Assembly: GCA_029977605.1 (NCBI GenBank)
Contig: JAPOKN010000044.1
Location: 1-8,223 of the forward strand
Direction of reading: 5' to 3'
Origin: Methanobacteriota archaeon
Lineage (GTDB): Archaea; Thermoplasmatota; Poseidoniia; MGIII; CG-Epi1
Length of the DNA: 8,223 bases
The notes under the pieces were generated by a model, which worked only from the letters and a program-made list of their open reading frames with translations, made no database searches and was not told the origin of the DNA. Shown piece by piece: positions 5,681 to 8,223 of this stretch (positions are counted from its first letter, which is position 1; each line of letters opens with the position of its first letter). A program made the position numbers and the translations under genes.

Positions 5681-6502
5681 TCAGAATGTAAGTATCGTAC
5701 TGCCAATTTGCATTCTTACAGGTTCTTCTTCAAGACTAAAATATGCCTCTGACCACATTCGGCCAAATTGCTCGTTCCAAGTATATGAATTTGTTTGATA
5801 TTGCTCTTTAAGTATGCAATTTCTTTCATATGAATCTGATATGAGCGGAGGCGTTCCTTGTCTAATAATGTCCATATTTGAATTATATATTATAAAATTC
5901 GCGTGAGAAATCGTACAAGGCTCATAATTTTCTAAGTTCGTGTCAGGATATAGGTCACAAACATCTCCTATGCCATCTTCGTCTCTGTCATTTTGGTTAT
6001 TATTTGCAGTATTTGGACAATTATCAACTTCATTTTTAATTCCGTCGTTGTCGCAATCGTCGTTAGTATTATTTCCGTTTGTACTGTTATTTTGCACCCC
6101 ATTACAGTTTGAGTTATCAGTTCCATTATTGTTATTTTCAGAGTTTTGTTCAGTTTGAATGTACGAAGGCGATTGTCCAACAAATTTAAGAATTAAATTA
6201 TGTCCATTTTTTTCTACAATATAATCATTGTAATATTTACCGTTATCATAGTCATAATTTTCAAAATATAAAGTAGAATTTTCAGGAGGGTTATACTGAT
6301 AGCTTTCAAGGGATTTCAGGTCATCGTGAAGTTTTTCAATTTCATTAGTCAAATTTTTGATTTCAGCTTTTAAGCCATCATATGAGGATTCATTATTTTC
6401 ATCAGTTCCTAGAGGTTCTAATGTTTCATCTTCATCAGTATCTAAGCAACCCACAAAAGAAGTTGAGAGCAAGCACAATATGAGCAAATAGGTTTTGTTC
6501 AT
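5681..6502 (-). CDS. Secreted lipoprotein with coiled coil and TSP3 calcium repeat
   Basis: The 273-residue product starts with a signal peptide MNKTYLLILCLLSTSFVGC; Cys19 follows FVG and fits a lipobox, so it is likely lipid-anchored outside the cytoplasmic membrane. After an acidic stretch (21-38) comes a heptad-rich coiled coil (about 41-68) and a Tyr/Asn-rich region. An Asn-rich linker (119-148) follows. Next is one thrombospondin type 3 repeat (149-183) with the Asp ladder DCDNDGIKNEVDNCP and DRDEDGIGDVCD, which should bind several Ca2+ ions. A C-terminal region of about 90 residues is not recognised. An in-frame GTG at 6538 would add 12 residues, but the ATG at 6502 puts the signal peptide at the N-terminus and lies about 26 bases after a TATA box, so I choose it. 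It is followed directly by the DUF3054-like gene. Function is unknown, probably cell-surface adhesion or binding. Confidence 0.85.
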   Translation of the reverse strand: MNKTYLLILCLLSTSFVGCLDTDEDETLEPLGTDENNESSYDGLKAEIKNLTNEIEKLHDDLKSLESYQYNPPENSTLYFENYDYDNGKYYNDYIVEKNGHNLILKFVGQSPSYIQTEQNSENNNNGTDNSNCNGVQNNSTNGNNTNDDCDNDGIKNEVDNCPNTANNNQNDRDEDGIGDVCDLYPDTNLENYEPCTISHANFIIYNSNMDIIRQGTPPLISDSYERNCILKEQYQTNSYTWNEQFGRMWSEAYFSLEEEPVRMQIGSTILTF

Positions 6503-6524
6503 ACAGTCCACATATGCTCTACAG

Positions 6525-6530
6525 TTATAA
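6525..6530 (-). promoter_or_regulatory. TATA box for the lipoprotein gene, leaderless
   Basis: On the - strand the sequence reads GAAAGGTTATAACTG: a purine-rich BRE-like stretch and TTATAA centred about 26 bases before the ATG at 6502. This spacing predicts transcription starting at or beside the start codon. The element lies in the 46-base gap after the C11 peptidase gene, so the lipoprotein and DUF3054-like genes can be transcribed separately from the peptidase. Confidence 0.5.
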
Positions 6531-6548
6531 CCTTTCACTTAGGATTCA

Positions 6549-8223
6549 TTATTCTGGCATACTAAAGTAAACTTCAACACCAGTATCAAATTCTAATGAG
6601 TTAAAGTAAAAATTGATATCTTCCCAACCCTCATACCATATTTCGACCTCAAAAGTATCTCCAGATTGCAATGTTACATTTTCTTCAATTAGAAATGTTT
6701 CACGATTCAATTCTGTTCCGTCACTTTGGCAATTTCCTTCATATGCCATACTTTCGTTATTTACGTAAAACATGAAAGTCCAAACACAGGTATCATCTCC
6801 ATTTTCAATATTTTCCCACCAAAGTGAAATGCTGTAGATACTTAGATCTACTTCAAAATCAGTGTTTACTGCGCTCCAGTTAGAAACTAAAACAGGTTGT
6901 CTGTCTGTTTTAACAATTCCAGCATCCGTATATTCAGCTTGAACTTCGAGATAAACTGAGTCATCCCCAACTTCAGATTCTATGGTTTGATCTACAGTAA
7001 AGTAGCCGTAAGTCGTAAGTAAAATTTCACGAGATTCATTAAATGCAGTCAAGTATTCATAAGGTGTTTCAACCCAATCTTGAAGACTTTGAGTTCCATC
7101 TTCATTAATCAATGACAGAACACCTTCCATACGAATCAAGTCAGATTCGCCATCTTCTAGCTCGTGAACATAGTAAACATCCCATAAATCAAGATACACA
7201 ATCTCATCACTACTTATCTCAAATTCATACTCGATTCCATCAATCCAATAACCTCTATTATTGAAAACATCTAATGTTAGATGAGCTGAAACATTATCAT
7301 CAAAAGATTCTACATCTAAAGCTAAAGTAATTGAATCGTTATGTCCATCTTGGTCCAAGTCTGCAGTATCGTAAATGAGCGAAGTCTCATTAAAAAATAG
7401 GACCAGTTCATCTTCCTGTTCCTCATAGTAATCATCCATGAGTTCTACCCACTGAGATTCTTCACCTATTCCTTTTGATCTTTTAGCCCATTCGTCTTCT
7501 AAATTAGGGAATAGAATTGAGACACCAGTCATTCCAGTAGTATCAATATCACTTGGATCGCCGTCAAATTCAGCTTTCATAATCATCGCAGAGACATTTG
7601 CAGCAGCCTGGTTAGCTGCCGCTTTAACATCATAACTTGATGTATATTGTGATAAGCTAGTTAGTAAGTGAAGTAGATCAACTGCTGAAGAAGAATCTCC
7701 AGCTTCAACGTGTACAGAATCATACCTTATCGCTTCTAAATCAGATATCAAAGTCGTTGAATCTTTTAGTTCAGCTAATTTATTGATTGAATCAATTGCA
7801 TATTCAGCTGCCGTCATGTTCAGCATTGTAAGGGCATAAGATTGATCAGATGATTGACCTTGTGCCACAAAGGTATCTACAATTTTTGCACCTAATTGTT
7901 CAGGTGTAGTTGCTGGATTATCAACAATTAATTGTAAGAATGAGTAATCCCATCCATCACCAGGTTCAAGAATTTCACTTCCTATCATGATGTTAGAATA
8001 TGGGGCTACAACTTCTACTACTTCAATAGTGGACATCAAACAAGCATCGAAACCAACAATATCGAGTTTATTTTCTCCATCATTTGTTATTTGATTTAGT
8101 GCATAATCAATCTCACTTAATTCCAATTTGTCAGCTTCATTTCCGTAATACCAGCAATAATCAGGACAACTTTGCTCGTAAGCAACTCCAGTTGCACCAG
8201 AACCATGATTCCAGATGTTTAGA
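6549..8223 (-). CDS. Clostripain-like (C11) cysteine peptidase, 5' end outside window
   Basis: The reading frame is open to the right edge, so the gene is partial: 557 codons are visible and the N-terminus (signal peptide, start) is missing. The catalytic histidine is in WNHGSG (codon 8205-8207) and the catalytic cysteine in GFDACLMS (codon 8040-8042), the paired motifs of family C11, which cleaves after basic residues. Between them is a stretch with two extra cysteines (SCPDYCW), possibly a disulfide. The peptidase domain continues through GVSILFPN to about 7450. The remaining 290 residues look like beta-sandwich domains, acidic and aromatic-rich, with a calcium-site-like DLDQDGHNDS near 7340-7375. 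The acidic composition and Ca-site motifs suggest an exported enzyme. A TTG at 8124-8126 could be read as a start but would remove the catalytic His, so it is not the start. Confidence 0.88.
   Translation of the reverse strand, partial: LNIWNHGSGATGVAYEQSCPDYCWYYGNEADKLELSEIDYALNQITNDGENKLDIVGFDACLMSTIEVVEVVAPYSNIMIGSEILEPGDGWDYSFLQLIVDNPATTPEQLGAKIVDTFVAQGQSSDQSYALTMLNMTAAEYAIDSINKLAELKDSTTLISDLEAIRYDSVHVEAGDSSSAVDLLHLLTSLSQYTSSYDVKAAANQAAANVSAMIMKAEFDGDPSDIDTTGMTGVSILFPNLEDEWAKRSKGIGEESQWVELMDDYYEEQEDELVLFFNETSLIYDTADLDQDGHNDSITLALDVESFDDNVSAHLTLDVFNNRGYWIDGIEYEFEISSDEIVYLDLWDVYYVHELEDGESDLIRMEGVLSLINEDGTQSLQDWVETPYEYLTAFNESREILLTTYGYFTVDQTIESEVGDDSVYLEVQAEYTDAGIVKTDRQPVLVSNWSAVNTDFEVDLSIYSISLWWENIENGDDTCVWTFMFYVNNESMAYEGNCQSDGTELNRETFLIEENVTLQSGDTFEVEIWYEGWEDINFYFNSLEFDTGVEVYFSMPE

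Noticed and set aside
6503..6538. GTG at 6536-6538 as the lipoprotein start
   Set aside because: It would put 12 residues before a clean signal peptide and lies upstream of the predicted transcription start; ATG at 6502 fits better.
8124..8126. TTG as the start of the C11 peptidase
   Set aside because: The same frame stays open to the right edge and upstream codons contain the catalytic-His motif WNHGSG, so the gene continues beyond the window.

Overview
The window looks like low-GC archaeal DNA, most likely from a planktonic euryarchaeon of the Marine Group II / Poseidoniales type. The evidence is indirect. Two TATA-box-like elements lie about 26 bases upstream of start codons, as expected for leaderless archaeal transcripts. 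There is a lipoprotein with a thrombospondin type 3 calcium repeat, an exported clostripain-like (C11) peptidase, and a complete preQ0 (7-deazaguanine) gene set as used for archaeosine in archaeal tRNA. The lineage is an inference, not a measured placement.

Left half (1-3392, + strand): a tightly packed six-gene operon. It opens with a promoter carrying helically phased TACT(CTA) repeats, then a 57-residue ribbon-helix-helix DNA-binding protein (62-235), an unrecognised three-helix membrane protein (232-993), folE (994-1560), queE (1562-2170), queC (2152-2952) and queD (2949-3392). The genes overlap or abut (ATGA, TAAATG, one-base gap, 19-base overlap, ATGA), so they are probably co-transcribed and partly translationally coupled. 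FolE makes dihydroneopterin triphosphate from GTP, QueD makes 6-carboxytetrahydropterin, QueE makes 7-carboxy-7-deazaguanine and QueC makes preQ0. No enzyme that consumes preQ0 (arcTGT, ArcS/QueF-L, DpdA) is in the window. QueC has lost all four zinc-binding cysteines and QueD has HGY in place of the usual HGH zinc motif. These are the most unusual enzyme features here.

Right half (3393-8223, - strand): a DEAD-box RNA helicase with a roughly 235-residue Arg/Gly/Lys/Asn-rich tail, whose stop codon directly abuts that of queD (3393-5246); a four-helix DUF3054-like membrane protein (5339-5680); a secreted lipoprotein with a coiled coil, an Asn-rich linker and one TSP3 repeat (5681-6502); and a C11 peptidase whose 5' end lies beyond the right edge (6549-8223). 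The lipoprotein has its own TATA box and is contiguous with the DUF3054-like gene (TGAATG). A T7 run before the helicase may end this transcript.

The candidate for something undescribed is the left operon: a small RHH regulator, with phased repeats over its own promoter, co-transcribed with a membrane protein and a complete but zinc-site-altered preQ0 pathway.
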